This document shows, piece after piece, positions 20,618 through 28,614 of a stretch of 64,000 bases of DNA. Below the pieces are notes generated by a model, which ran no database searches, was not told the origin of the DNA, and saw only the letters and a program-made list of their open reading frames with translations. Position 1 is the stretch's first letter; the number at the start of each line of letters is the position of its first letter. A program made the position numbers and the translations under genes. Source of the stretch: AWTP1-18 sp036504515 (GTDB lineage Bacteria; Pseudomonadota; Gammaproteobacteria; Burkholderiales; Rhodocyclaceae); contig DASXVA010000009.1 in the NCBI GenBank assembly GCA_036504515.1, positions 124,001 through 188,000 on the forward strand, written 5' to 3'.

Positions 20618-20887
20618 ATGGCCAAGGAAGAAGTTCTTGAAATGCAGGGCACGATTGCCCAGGTTCTACCGGATACGCGTTTTCGCGTGACGCTGGAAAA
20701 CGGTATGGAAGTGACTGCCTATGTTTCTGGCAAGATGCGCAAGCACCGCATCCGCATCATTGAGGGTGACAGCGTAACCCTGGAAATGTCCCCCTACGAC
20801 TTGACCAAGGCTCGGATCAGTTTTCGTCATAAAGACGAAAAGGCCGCGACTTCGGCAGCTCGGCCAGCGCAGTTCCGCAAGCGCTAA
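20618..20887 (+). CDS. infA: Translation initiation factor IF-1
   Basis: The 89-residue protein has an S1/OB fold and begins MAKEEVLEMQGTIAQVLPDT. The core contains GHISGKM-like VSGKMRKHRIRI, followed by GDSVTLEMSPYDLTKARI. IF-1 blocks the ribosomal A site during initiation. The tail of about 17 residues after the OB fold (DEKAATSAARPAQFRKR) is longer than in E. coli IF-1. Betaproteobacteria often have a second infA beside cspA as well as one in a ribosomal-protein operon, and this looks like that second copy. The start is ATG 20618; an upstream in-frame start has no support. Confidence 0.92.
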   Translation: MAKEEVLEMQGTIAQVLPDTRFRVTLENGMEVTAYVSGKMRKHRIRIIEGDSVTLEMSPYDLTKARISFRHKDEKAATSAARPAQFRKR

Positions 20888-20901
20888 GAGTTATTTTGAG
20901 A

Positions 20902-20938
20902 AAAAGAAAAGGGAGCCTCTTGGGCTCCCTTTTCTTTT
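20902..20938. terminator. Bidirectional terminator between infA and fabI
   Basis: A 16-bp stem with core GGGAGCC/GGCTCCC is extended by A-rich and T-rich arms, so it works on both strands. It serves the convergent infA (plus) and fabI (minus). Confidence 0.9.
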
Positions 20939-20954
20939 GGTATTTCCTGTGCGC

Positions 20955-21755
20955 TTAGGCTGGCATCGGGTCGGAGTTGCCCAGGGCTACGGTATTGAGG
21001 CCACCATCGACATACATGATTTCACCGGTAATCGCGCTAGCCAGATCGGACAGCAGGAAGGCGGCAGCATTGCCGACTTCCTCGATGGTTACATTGCGGC
21101 GAAGAGGGGCATGGTGGGCGTTGTAGGCCAGCAGTTTGCCGAAGTTGCCGATACCGGAGGCGGCAAGTGTCTTGATCGGGCCAGCAGAGACCGCATTGGC
21201 TCGTACGCCTTGAGGGCCGAGGCAGAAGGCCAGGTAGCGGGTTGCAGCTTCAAGACTGGCTTTGGCCAGGCCCATGGTGTTGTAGTTGGGCATCGTCCGT
21301 TCTGCACCCAGGTAAGACAGGGCAAGAACAGAAGGATTGCTACCCTTCAGCAACAGGGAACGGGCGCCTTTAACCAGGGCCGGAAAACTGTAGGAGGAGA
21401 CTTCGTGGGCAATGCGGAAAGACTCCCGGCTGATGCCATCAAGAAAATCACCTTCGATTGCTTCAGCCGGTGCAAAGGCAATGGAATGCACCAAGCCGTC
21501 AAGGCTGTCCCACTGTTTGCCCAGTTCGGCAAAGAGTTCGTCGATTTGTGAGTCTTCAGCGACGTCGCAGGGGAAGGTCAGTGTGCTGTCGAATTCGGCA
21601 GCAAACTTGGCAACGCGTTCCTGAAAGCGTTCGTTCTGGTAAGTGAAGGCCAGTTGGGCCCCTTCACGATGGCAGGCCTTGGCTATGCCATAGGCGATGG
21701 AACGGTTGGAAAGCAAACCGGTAATCAGAATTTTTTTTCCGGCAAGAAAACCCAT
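20955..21755 (-). CDS. fabI: Enoyl-[acyl-carrier-protein] reductase (NADH), FabI
   Basis: The 266-residue short-chain dehydrogenase catalyses the last reduction of each fatty-acid elongation cycle. The divergent cofactor motif ITGLLSNRSIAYGIA at 11-25 is typical of FabI. The active-site residues Y148, Y158 and K165 (SYLGAERTMPNYNTMGLAKA) match E. coli Y146, Y156 and K163. Family inhibitors such as triclosan bind this pocket. The gene is monocistronic, with a TATAAT box just upstream and a terminator downstream. Confidence 0.97.
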   Translation of the reverse strand: MGFLAGKKILITGLLSNRSIAYGIAKACHREGAQLAFTYQNERFQERVAKFAAEFDSTLTFPCDVAEDSQIDELFAELGKQWDSLDGLVHSIAFAPAEAIEGDFLDGISRESFRIAHEVSSYSFPALVKGARSLLLKGSNPSVLALSYLGAERTMPNYNTMGLAKASLEAATRYLAFCLGPQGVRANAVSAGPIKTLAASGIGNFGKLLAYNAHHAPLRRNVTIEEVGNAAAFLLSDLASAITGEIMYVDGGLNTVALGNSDPMPA

Positions 21756-21783
21756 TGCAGTACCCCGATGAAAAGACCGCGCG

Positions 21784-21789
21784 ATTATA
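21784..21789 (-). promoter_or_regulatory. -10 box for fabI
   Basis: A perfect TATAAT on the minus strand lies 28 nt upstream of the fabI ATG. The -35 region (GGTTAA at 17-nt spacing) is weak. Confidence 0.5.
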
Positions 21790-21932
21790 ACGGACGTTGA
21801 TTTGTCTTAACCAAGCCTTTCACGCCATGTTTCATCCCTGTAATCCGGTTGAAACATGTCCACTTTGAGGCTTGCCAAAGGGTTGAAAGCCTCGGTTAGA
21901 ATGGCCCCGTCGACTCAAACTAGGGGAACGAC

Positions 21933-22451
21933 ATGGTGCTTCACCCAGGACAAAGTGCCCCCGCCTTCATGCTGCCGGATGCGGACATGGAATGGTTTGA
22001 CTTCGATTCCTTGAAGGGGAAACAGCATGCTGTGCTGTTTTTCTACCCAAAGGACGGTACGCCCCTATGTACGCTGGAGGCAATTGATTTCAGCGACCAT
22101 GAGGATGATTTCAAGCGGCTTGGATGCACAATCCTCGGCGTTTCCCGGGATGACTTTTTGCGCCACGCCGATTTTCGCGATGAACACGGCCTTTCAATCC
22201 GCTTGTTGTCGGACGCTGATGGTGAGGTCTGCCGCAAGTACGGGGTGAGCAAGATGTTGGAAAAGGACGGTCACCGCAAGTTATGCGTGATTCGTTCCAC
22301 CTTCATCATCGATAGGAATGGCGTCATCCGCCACGCTTTTTACGACGTAAGCCCCAAGGGGCATGCGGCGCAAGTTTTTCAACTGGTCAAGGAACTCAAT
22401 GGTTCCGGAAAGAACGCATGCAAATCGCAAAAAATACAGTCGTCACACTGA
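21933..22451 (+). CDS. bcp: Peroxiredoxin (Bcp/PrxQ family)
   Basis: The 172-residue thioredoxin-fold protein reduces peroxides. The peroxidatic cysteine is C46 in KDGTPLCTLEA (T-x-x-C motif). E. coli Bcp has a resolving Cys five residues later; here that position (50) is Ala, so resolution must use another Cys (C65 or a later one) or an external thiol. The C-terminal 11 codons overlap the start of slyD by 34 nt. The two genes are therefore one transcript. The ATG has a good upstream site (AGGGGAACG). Confidence 0.9.
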   Translation: MVLHPGQSAPAFMLPDADMEWFDFDSLKGKQHAVLFFYPKDGTPLCTLEAIDFSDHEDDFKRLGCTILGVSRDDFLRHADFRDEHGLSIRLLSDADGEVCRKYGVSKMLEKDGHRKLCVIRSTFIIDRNGVIRHAFYDVSPKGHAAQVFQLVKELNGSGKNACKSQKIQSSH

Positions 22452-22897
22452 ATTATCAGGTGACGGATATCGACGGAAACATGGTGGACGAGGGCGCTCA
22501 GCCTTTGGTATACCTGCACGGTGGCTATGACGGCATTTTCCCTTTGCTTGAAGAAACCCTGCAGGGCAAGAACACCGGCGAGAAGCTTGAGCTTCGCCTT
22601 GAGCCCGATGACGCCTTTGGCGAATACGATGCCGAACTGGTATTGATCGAATCCCGCAACCTGTTTCCCGACAACATTGAAGTCGGCATGCAGTTCGAGC
22701 GTGGCACTGAAGATGGCGATGATGACGAGCTCTACACCATCACCGATATCACCGACGACAAGGTTGTTGTCGACGGCAATCATCCCCTGGCCGGCATGGC
22801 GTTGAACTTCATCTGCACGATTGCCGATGTGCGTCCCGCAACGGCTGAAGAACTGAATCACGGTCATGTGCATGGCGATCACGGCCATCAGCATTGA
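22418..22897 (+). CDS. slyD: FKBP-type peptidyl-prolyl isomerase SlyD-like
   Basis: The 159-residue protein has the FKBP fold with the insert-in-flap chaperone domain: YLHGGYDGIFPLLEETLQG, then AFGEYDAELVLIESR. A short His-rich tail (HGHVHGDHGHQH) can bind nickel or other metals. SlyD helps protein folding and metal delivery. The reading frame is well conserved from the ATG at 22418, although this start lies inside bcp. A bidirectional terminator follows. Confidence 0.92.
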   Translation: MQIAKNTVVTLNYQVTDIDGNMVDEGAQPLVYLHGGYDGIFPLLEETLQGKNTGEKLELRLEPDDAFGEYDAELVLIESRNLFPDNIEVGMQFERGTEDGDDDELYTITDITDDKVVVDGNHPLAGMALNFICTIADVRPATAEELNHGHVHGDHGHQH

Positions 22898-22923
22898 AAC
22901 CGGATCTTCGGCAACGAGGGCGT

Positions 22924-22960
22924 AAAAAAGCCTGGCAATTAGCCAGGCTTTTTTGTTTTT
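22924..22960. terminator. Bidirectional terminator between slyD and serB
   Basis: A 13-bp stem AAAAAAGCCTGGC/GCCAGGCTTTTTT with a 5-nt loop has T runs on both strands. It separates convergent slyD and serB. Confidence 0.9.
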
Positions 22961-22972
22961 GCGGACGACCTT

Positions 22973-23806
22973 CTATTCAAACAGGCAGAGAATCCCGTCA
23001 AGGGCCGCATGATTAAAGGCGCAGGACGCAGCTTCGCGAACAATGGGTTTGGCTCGGTAGGCGATGCCAATACGGGCGTTCATCAGCATTTCAATATCGT
23101 TGGCGCCATCGCCAATAGCGATTGCCTGGTCCCGCCCGGCATTGCGAGCTGCACATAACTCCGCCAGTCGTGCTGCCTTGGCACGGGCATCGACAATGTC
23201 GCCCAGAACCCGGCCCGTGAGCTTGCCGTTTTCCACTTCCAGCACATTGGCCCAGGCATGGTCGAAGCCCAGCTTGTCCTTGAGCTTTTCCGTGAAGAAG
23301 GTGAAGCCGCCGGAAACCAGGGCTGTGGTCACACCTGCTGCCTTCAGGCCTTGCAGCAAGGCTTCAGCACCGGGGTTGAGTTGTAGCCGCTCTTCATAGA
23401 CCTTTGCCAGGGCAGCTTCTTCAAGGCCCTCCAGCAGCTTCACCCGGGCCCGCAGGCTCTCGGCAAAGTCCAGTTCGCCGCGCATGGCTGCTTCGGTGAT
23501 GGTGGCCACTTCGGCCTTGAAACCATTCATGTCGGCAATTTCGTCGATGCACTCGATATTGATCAGGGTCGAATCCATGTCGGTGATGAATACCTTCATG
23601 TCGCTGAGTTTCAGCCCTTCCGGCATGAAGGCGTAGTCCAAACCCGTCTCGGCACAGTGGCGGGCCAGATCATCGAAGGGCTGGGCGCTGCGCAGACGAA
23701 CGGCGCTGGCACTGATGGGCTCCACCGCCTTGGCTCGCGCAAGGCGGGCCAAGGTGTCGATAACCGCCGGAGGCAGGGCGGAACTGCCTTGCAGAATCAG
23801 GTTCAT
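22973..23806 (-). CDS. serB: Phosphoserine phosphatase
   Basis: The 277-residue HAD-family phosphatase performs the last step of serine synthesis. The catalytic motif I, FITDMDSTLINIE, places the nucleophile at D76 and the acid at D78. Motif II is VSGGFTFF and motif III/IV is GDGANDIEML. The N-terminal region of about 65 residues is a short ACT-like extension. I chose the ATG at 23806, which overlaps the aroG stop (ATGA). A longer frame to 23881 lies wholly inside aroG and is unlikely. Confidence 0.95.
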   Translation of the reverse strand: MNLILQGSSALPPAVIDTLARLARAKAVEPISASAVRLRSAQPFDDLARHCAETGLDYAFMPEGLKLSDMKVFITDMDSTLINIECIDEIADMNGFKAEVATITEAAMRGELDFAESLRARVKLLEGLEEAALAKVYEERLQLNPGAEALLQGLKAAGVTTALVSGGFTFFTEKLKDKLGFDHAWANVLEVENGKLTGRVLGDIVDARAKAARLAELCAARNAGRDQAIAIGDGANDIEMLMNARIGIAYRAKPIVREAASCAFNHAALDGILCLFE

Positions 23807-24873
23807 ACTGTCTTGCGCGTCTCCAGAGCTCCTTCCAGAGCCGTATATGCTTCCCGCAGCATGGTCTCGGTGGTATCCCAAGCCACGCAGCCATCTGTGA
23901 CCGAGCAGCCGTACTTGAGCTGGCTCAGGTCCGCAGGGATGTTCTGGTTGCCTGCTTCAATATTGCTCTCGATCATCAGGCCGACGATGGAGCGATTGCC
24001 CTGGCGTACTTGGTGGATGACATCGGTCATCACCAGGGGTTGCAGCTCGGGTTTCTTGTAGCTGTTGGCGTGGGAGCAATCCACCACGATGTTGGTGGGC
24101 AGCTTGGCTTTTTTCAGGCCCTCCTCGGCAATCGTGACACTGACCGTATCGTAGTTGGGCCGACCGCCGCCGCCCCGCAGTACCAAGTGGCCGTGCCGGT
24201 TGCCCCGGGTACGAATGACCGCAGTCTTGCCCTGGGCGTTGATGCCGAGAAAACTGTGAGGGCGGGAAGCGGAAACGATGGCATTCAGCGCCGTTTCCAC
24301 CGAACCGTCGGTACCGTTCTTGAAGCCTACCGGCGTGGAGAGGCCAGAGGACATTTCCCGGTGGGTCTGGGATTCCGTAGTGCGGGCGCCAATGGCAGTC
24401 CAGGCAATCAAGTCGCCCAGGTACTGGGGCGAAATCGGGTCCAGGGCTTCTGTGCCCGCAGGCAAGCCCAGCTCATTGACCGCCATGAGGAATTCCCGGG
24501 CCTTGACCATGCCTTCTTCAACCCGGAAGGAGTCATCCAGGCGCGGGTCGTTGATATAGCCTTTCCAGCCGGTAGTGGTGCGGGGTTTCTCGAAATAAAC
24601 GCGCATCACGATCATGATGCGGTCGGAAACCTCATCCGCCAGTTTCTTCAGACGCCGGGCGTAATCCAGGCCGCCCACCGGGTCGTGAATGGAACAGGGG
24701 CCCACCACCACAAACAGGCGCGGGTCGCGTCGATCAAGAATGGCCTCCAGGGCCTGACGGCCCGCCAGCACGGTTTTCTCCGCAGCCGCAGTCATGGGCA
24801 CCCGGGCCAGAATTTCTTCCGGGGTGGCCATGGGTTCAAAGGCTTCGATGTTCAGGTTTTCGGTCTGTTGCAT
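23803..24873 (-). CDS. aroG: 3-deoxy-7-phosphoheptulonate (DAHP) synthase, class I (AroF/G/H type)
   Basis: The 356-residue protein condenses PEP and erythrose-4-phosphate at the entry of the shikimate pathway. Diagnostic stretches are VVVGPCSIHDP, MRVYFEKPRTTTGWKG, IGARTTESQTHRE, GFKNGTDGS and VDCSHANSYKKP, with the metal ligands Cys and His in GPCSIH and DCSHAN. The feedback amino acid (Phe, Tyr or Trp) cannot be assigned with certainty. The ATG at 24873 stands one nucleotide after the mfd stop, so it is coupled to mfd. A longer in-frame start at 24915 would overlap mfd. Confidence 0.95.
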   Translation of the reverse strand: MQQTENLNIEAFEPMATPEEILARVPMTAAAEKTVLAGRQALEAILDRRDPRLFVVVGPCSIHDPVGGLDYARRLKKLADEVSDRIMIVMRVYFEKPRTTTGWKGYINDPRLDDSFRVEEGMVKAREFLMAVNELGLPAGTEALDPISPQYLGDLIAWTAIGARTTESQTHREMSSGLSTPVGFKNGTDGSVETALNAIVSASRPHSFLGINAQGKTAVIRTRGNRHGHLVLRGGGGRPNYDTVSVTIAEEGLKKAKLPTNIVVDCSHANSYKKPELQPLVMTDVIHQVRQGNRSIVGLMIESNIEAGNQNIPADLSQLKYGCSVTDGCVAWDTTETMLREAYTALEGALETRKTV

Positions 24874-24874
24874 G

Positions 24875-27800
24875 TCAGTTTGCCAATTTCTTGAAAAGGT
24901 CCTTGAGGGCCGCAACCCGCTCTTTCAGCGTAGCTGTGGCCTTTAGCCAAGTGAGTTTATCCTGCCCCGCCAGTTTGAAGCTGCGGTCGCTCTGGATCAA
25001 TTGAATGATCTTTATCGGCTCGATAGGCGGATTGGGGACGAATTGCAGGGTCATGGACTTCTCGCCCGCATCCAGTTTGGATACGCCCACGGCGCGGCAG
25101 AGCAGGCGCAGACGGTGGGTTTCCAGCAGGCTTAGAGCCTGGTTGGGTAGTTCGCCGAAGCGGTCGATCAGTTCTTCCTGCAGGTCCCGCAGCTCGTCTT
25201 CGCTGTCGCAGTTGGCGAAGCGTTTGTAGAGGGTCAGCCGCTCATGTACATCGGGACAGTAGTCGTTGGGAAGCAGGGCCGGCACCCGTAGATTGATCTC
25301 GGAGGTGACCGACAAAGGCTGGGTCAGGTCGGGGATGGCTTTGCCGTCCTTGAGGGCCTTCACCGCGGCATTGAGCATGTTGGTGTACATGGCAAAGCCG
25401 ATTTCGTGAATCTCGCCGGACTGGTTGTCTCCTAGTACCTCGCCCGCGCCGCGGATTTCCAGATCGTGCATGGCGAGGAAGAAACCGGAGCCCAGTTCTT
25501 CCATGGCGGTGATGGCTTCAAGCCGCCGTTGGGCCTGGGCGCTGGGCTTGGCGTTTTCGTCCGTGAGCAGGTAGGCATAGGCCTGGTGATGGCTACGGCC
25601 GACACGACCGCGCAACTGGTGCAACTGGGCCAAGCCAAACTTGTCGGCGCGGTTGATGATGATGGTGTTGGCGTGGGGATTGTCGATACCGGTTTCGATA
25701 ATCGTCGAGCAGAGCAGCATGTTGTGCTTCTGCTGGGTGAATTCCCGCATCACCCGCTCCAGCTCTCTCTCCGGCAACTGGCCGTGGCCCACCACGATGC
25801 GGGCCTCGGGCATCAAATCCTCCAGCCGTTCCTTCATGTTCTCGATGGTGTCCACCTCGTTGTGGAGGAAGTACACCTGGCCGCCGCGCTTGAATTCCCG
25901 CAGGCAGGCTTCGCGGATCTGGCCTTTGCTCCATTTGCTGACGAAGGTCTTGATCGCCAGCCGCTTCTGGGGCGGCGTGGCGATCACCGAGAAGTCCCGC
26001 AGGCCTTCCAGGCTCATGCCCAGGGTGCGGGGGATGGGCGTTGCGGTCAGGGTCAGTATGTCCACCTCGGCCCGCAGGGCCTTGAGAGCTTCTTTCTGGC
26101 GCACACCAAAACGGTGTTCTTCGTCGATGATGACCAGGCCTAGGCGGGAGAAAGAAACATCCTTCTGCAGCAGGCGGTGGGTACCCACCAGCACGTCGAT
26201 CTTGCCTTCGCCCAGCAGTTTGATGGCCTCGTCTTGCTCTTTGGCGGAGCGGAAGCGGGAGATTTCTGCCACCTTTACCGGCCAGTCGGCGAAGCGGTCG
26301 GCGAAGTTCTGGTAGTGCTGTTCCGCCAGCAGGGTGGTGGGGCAGAGCACCGCCACCTGCTTGCCGCCGGCCACGGCGACAAAGGCGGCGCGCAGGGCCA
26401 CCTCGGTCTTGCCGAAACCCACGTCGCCGCAAACCAGGCGGTCCATGGGCTTGCCGGAGCGCATGTCTTCCACCACCGCATTGATGGCGGTCTGCTGGTC
26501 TGGGGTTTCCTCGAAACCGAAACCGTCGGCGAAGGCTTCCAGATCGTGTTGCTTGAAGTCGAACTGGTGACCCTTGCGGGCAGCCCGTTGGGCGTAGAGA
26601 TGCAGCAGTTCGGCGGCGGTGTCCCGCACCTGTTCGGCGGCCTTCTTCTTGGCCTTTTCCCATTGGCCGGAACCAAGGCGATGCAACTCGATGGCTTCCG
26701 GATCGACGCCGCTGTAGCGGGAGATCACATGGAGCTGGGCCACAGGCACGTAGAGGGTGGCCCCTTCGGCGTATTCCAGATGCAGGAATTCCTCGCTGCC
26801 GGAGCCGTAGTCCATGTGCACCAGGCCTTGATAACGGCCAATGCCGTGGTTCTCGTGCACTACTGGGTCGCCGATCTTGAGTTCCGACAGATCCCGCAGC
26901 CAGCCTTCCAGATTGGCGCGGCGGGCAGTCTCCCGCTTGTGGCGGGGGCGTGCGGTGGCGGCGTAAAGCTCATTCTCGGTAATGACGGCGATGCTTTGCT
27001 CGGGCAGGATAAAGCCCCCCGTCACCGGCCCGATGCCCAGCATGAAGCCTGCTTCGCCTTCAAGGAAGGCGGCGAAGTCGGCACAGGTCACCGGCTTGAG
27101 GCCGTATTCCGCCAGGTATTCGGCGATGGTTTCGCGTCGTCCGGCGGATTCCGCCAGCAACAGCACCCGGCCCTTGAAACTTTGCAGGAAGTTTTTAAGA
27201 GCGGTGAGAGGCTCGTCTGCTTTGCGATTGACTTCTACCGAGGGCAGTCCTGTGGCCAGGGGTTTGCCTTCGTCCTTGCCTGTATTGGTCAGGCGCAGGG
27301 CTGGGTACTGGTGGGTGGCGGCAAAGAACTGTTCGTCGCTGAGGAATAGTTCCCCCGGTGTCATTACCGGGCGGGAACGATCTCCCCCAAGCATTTTGTA
27401 ACGGCCGTTGGTGTCGGCCCAGAACTCGGCGATGGCGGCGGGCACGTCGTGGTGCAGCAGCAGGGCAGTGTCTTTGGGCAGGTAGTCAAAGAAGGTAGCC
27501 GTTTCGTCGAAAAACAGAGGCAGGTAATACTCGATGCCTGCCGGCAGGGTGCCGTTAGAAACGTCCTTGTAGAGGGCGATGCGGGAGGCGTCGCCTTCAA
27601 AGGTTTCGCGGAAGCGCTGGCGGAACTTGTTACGGCCCGCTTCGCCCAAGGGGAACTCCCGGGCTGGCAGCAGGCGGATTTCCGGCACCGGGTAAAGGGT
27701 GCGCTGACTATCCACATCAAAGGTGCGCAGGGTTTCCACTTCATCGTCGAACAGCTCGATGCGGTAGGGTAGGGCTGTGCCCATGGGGAACAGATCCACC

Positions 27801-28324
27801 AGACCGCCGCGCACGCTGTACTCGCCGGCGGCCACCACCTGGGTCACGTGGGCATAGCCGGCCACCGTGAGTTGCTCCTTGAGCTTGTCCAGATGCAGCT
27901 TGTCGCCCTTCTTGACGAAGAAGGTATGGGCGGCCATGAAGCTGGTGGGCGCCATGCGCGTCAAGGTCGTCGCTGCGGCCACCAGCAACAGGTCGCACTC
28001 TCCCTGGCTCACCGCATAGAGGGTGGCCAGGCGTTCCGAGATCAGATCTTGGTGGGGTGAGAAATTGTCGTAGGGCAGGGTTTCCCAGTCCGGCAGCAGA
28101 TGCACCCGTAGCCCTGGCGCGAACCATTTGATCTCCTCGTGCAGCCGCTGGGCGTCCAGGGGGCTGGCGGTCAGCACCGTGAGCAAGCGCCCGGGTTTCG
28201 CCAACTGGGCAATGGCCAGGGCGTCGGCAGAACCAGCAAGGGAGGGCAGATCAAGACGCAAACCGGCCTTGGGCAGAGCCAAAGCGGAGAGCTGCGTCAA
28301 CAACGCAGGGATTGAAGCGGACAC
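24875..28324 (-). CDS. mfd: Transcription-repair coupling factor Mfd
   Basis: Mfd removes stalled RNA polymerase and recruits UvrA. Domains in order: UvrB-like N-terminal domain (about 1-350, with LLPDWETLPYDNFSPHQDLI), CarD-like RNA-polymerase interaction domain (GDPVVHENHGIGRYQGL), RecG-like SF2 helicase with Walker A GDVGFGKTE and DEEH box, and C-terminal TRCF domain. The frame is open to an ATG at 28408. However, a TATAAT box on this strand at 28356-28361 lies inside that extension, and the GTG at 28324 gives 1149 residues, close to the usual length. I therefore take GTG as the start. Confidence 0.95.
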   Translation of the reverse strand: MSASIPALLTQLSALALPKAGLRLDLPSLAGSADALAIAQLAKPGRLLTVLTASPLDAQRLHEEIKWFAPGLRVHLLPDWETLPYDNFSPHQDLISERLATLYAVSQGECDLLLVAAATTLTRMAPTSFMAAHTFFVKKGDKLHLDKLKEQLTVAGYAHVTQVVAAGEYSVRGGLVDLFPMGTALPYRIELFDDEVETLRTFDVDSQRTLYPVPEIRLLPAREFPLGEAGRNKFRQRFRETFEGDASRIALYKDVSNGTLPAGIEYYLPLFFDETATFFDYLPKDTALLLHHDVPAAIAEFWADTNGRYKMLGGDRSRPVMTPGELFLSDEQFFAATHQYPALRLTNTGKDEGKPLATGLPSVEVNRKADEPLTALKNFLQSFKGRVLLLAESAGRRETIAEYLAEYGLKPVTCADFAAFLEGEAGFMLGIGPVTGGFILPEQSIAVITENELYAATARPRHKRETARRANLEGWLRDLSELKIGDPVVHENHGIGRYQGLVHMDYGSGSEEFLHLEYAEGATLYVPVAQLHVISRYSGVDPEAIELHRLGSGQWEKAKKKAAEQVRDTAAELLHLYAQRAARKGHQFDFKQHDLEAFADGFGFEETPDQQTAINAVVEDMRSGKPMDRLVCGDVGFGKTEVALRAAFVAVAGGKQVAVLCPTTLLAEQHYQNFADRFADWPVKVAEISRFRSAKEQDEAIKLLGEGKIDVLVGTHRLLQKDVSFSRLGLVIIDEEHRFGVRQKEALKALRAEVDILTLTATPIPRTLGMSLEGLRDFSVIATPPQKRLAIKTFVSKWSKGQIREACLREFKRGGQVYFLHNEVDTIENMKERLEDLMPEARIVVGHGQLPERELERVMREFTQQKHNMLLCSTIIETGIDNPHANTIIINRADKFGLAQLHQLRGRVGRSHHQAYAYLLTDENAKPSAQAQRRLEAITAMEELGSGFFLAMHDLEIRGAGEVLGDNQSGEIHEIGFAMYTNMLNAAVKALKDGKAIPDLTQPLSVTSEINLRVPALLPNDYCPDVHERLTLYKRFANCDSEDELRDLQEELIDRFGELPNQALSLLETHRLRLLCRAVGVSKLDAGEKSMTLQFVPNPPIEPIKIIQLIQSDRSFKLAGQDKLTWLKATATLKERVAALKDLFKKLAN

Positions 28325-28355
28325 GGGGAATAGAGGCGTTGCGGGAAAGGACGAG

Positions 28356-28361
28356 ATTATA
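28356..28361 (-). promoter_or_regulatory. -10 box for mfd-aroG-serB
   Basis: A perfect TATAAT on the minus strand would put transcription start near 28349, about 25 nt before the GTG start of mfd. The best -35 at 17-nt spacing (TGCCTA) is poor. Confidence 0.5.
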
Positions 28362-28461
28362 AAGGTCAGGGTTCGCGATAGGCAGAATGATCCGGCATGC
28401 GCTGACATTGGCTGATAGGTGACTACTAGGATGGTCGTGAGGTGAGCCGATGTGAGATTTG

Positions 28462-28476
28462 TTCTGTGTCACAGAA
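28462..28476. promoter_or_regulatory. Palindromic operator candidate upstream of the orphan regulator
   Basis: TTCTGTG-T-CACAGAA is a perfect 7-bp inverted repeat around a single base, 139 nt before the GTG start of the 1230-residue regulator and about 100 nt from the mfd promoter. It looks like a dimeric repressor or activator site. The bound protein is unknown. Confidence 0.45.
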
Positions 28477-28614
28477 ATGACTATGTGCGGATTTTTCGGA
28501 TGCACGGTAGTCTAGTGACCTTTAGTGGATGTGCGCTTGGATACGACTGGGCAAGCCGGACCCAGGGGCGGGCTTCTGTGCGCAGGTAGGTGAAGTAACT
28601 CGAGGTAATGAACG

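Noticed and set aside
25466..27349. Long plus-strand frames inside mfd
   Set aside because: Antisense shadows of mfd helicase codons; no start signals or recognised domains.
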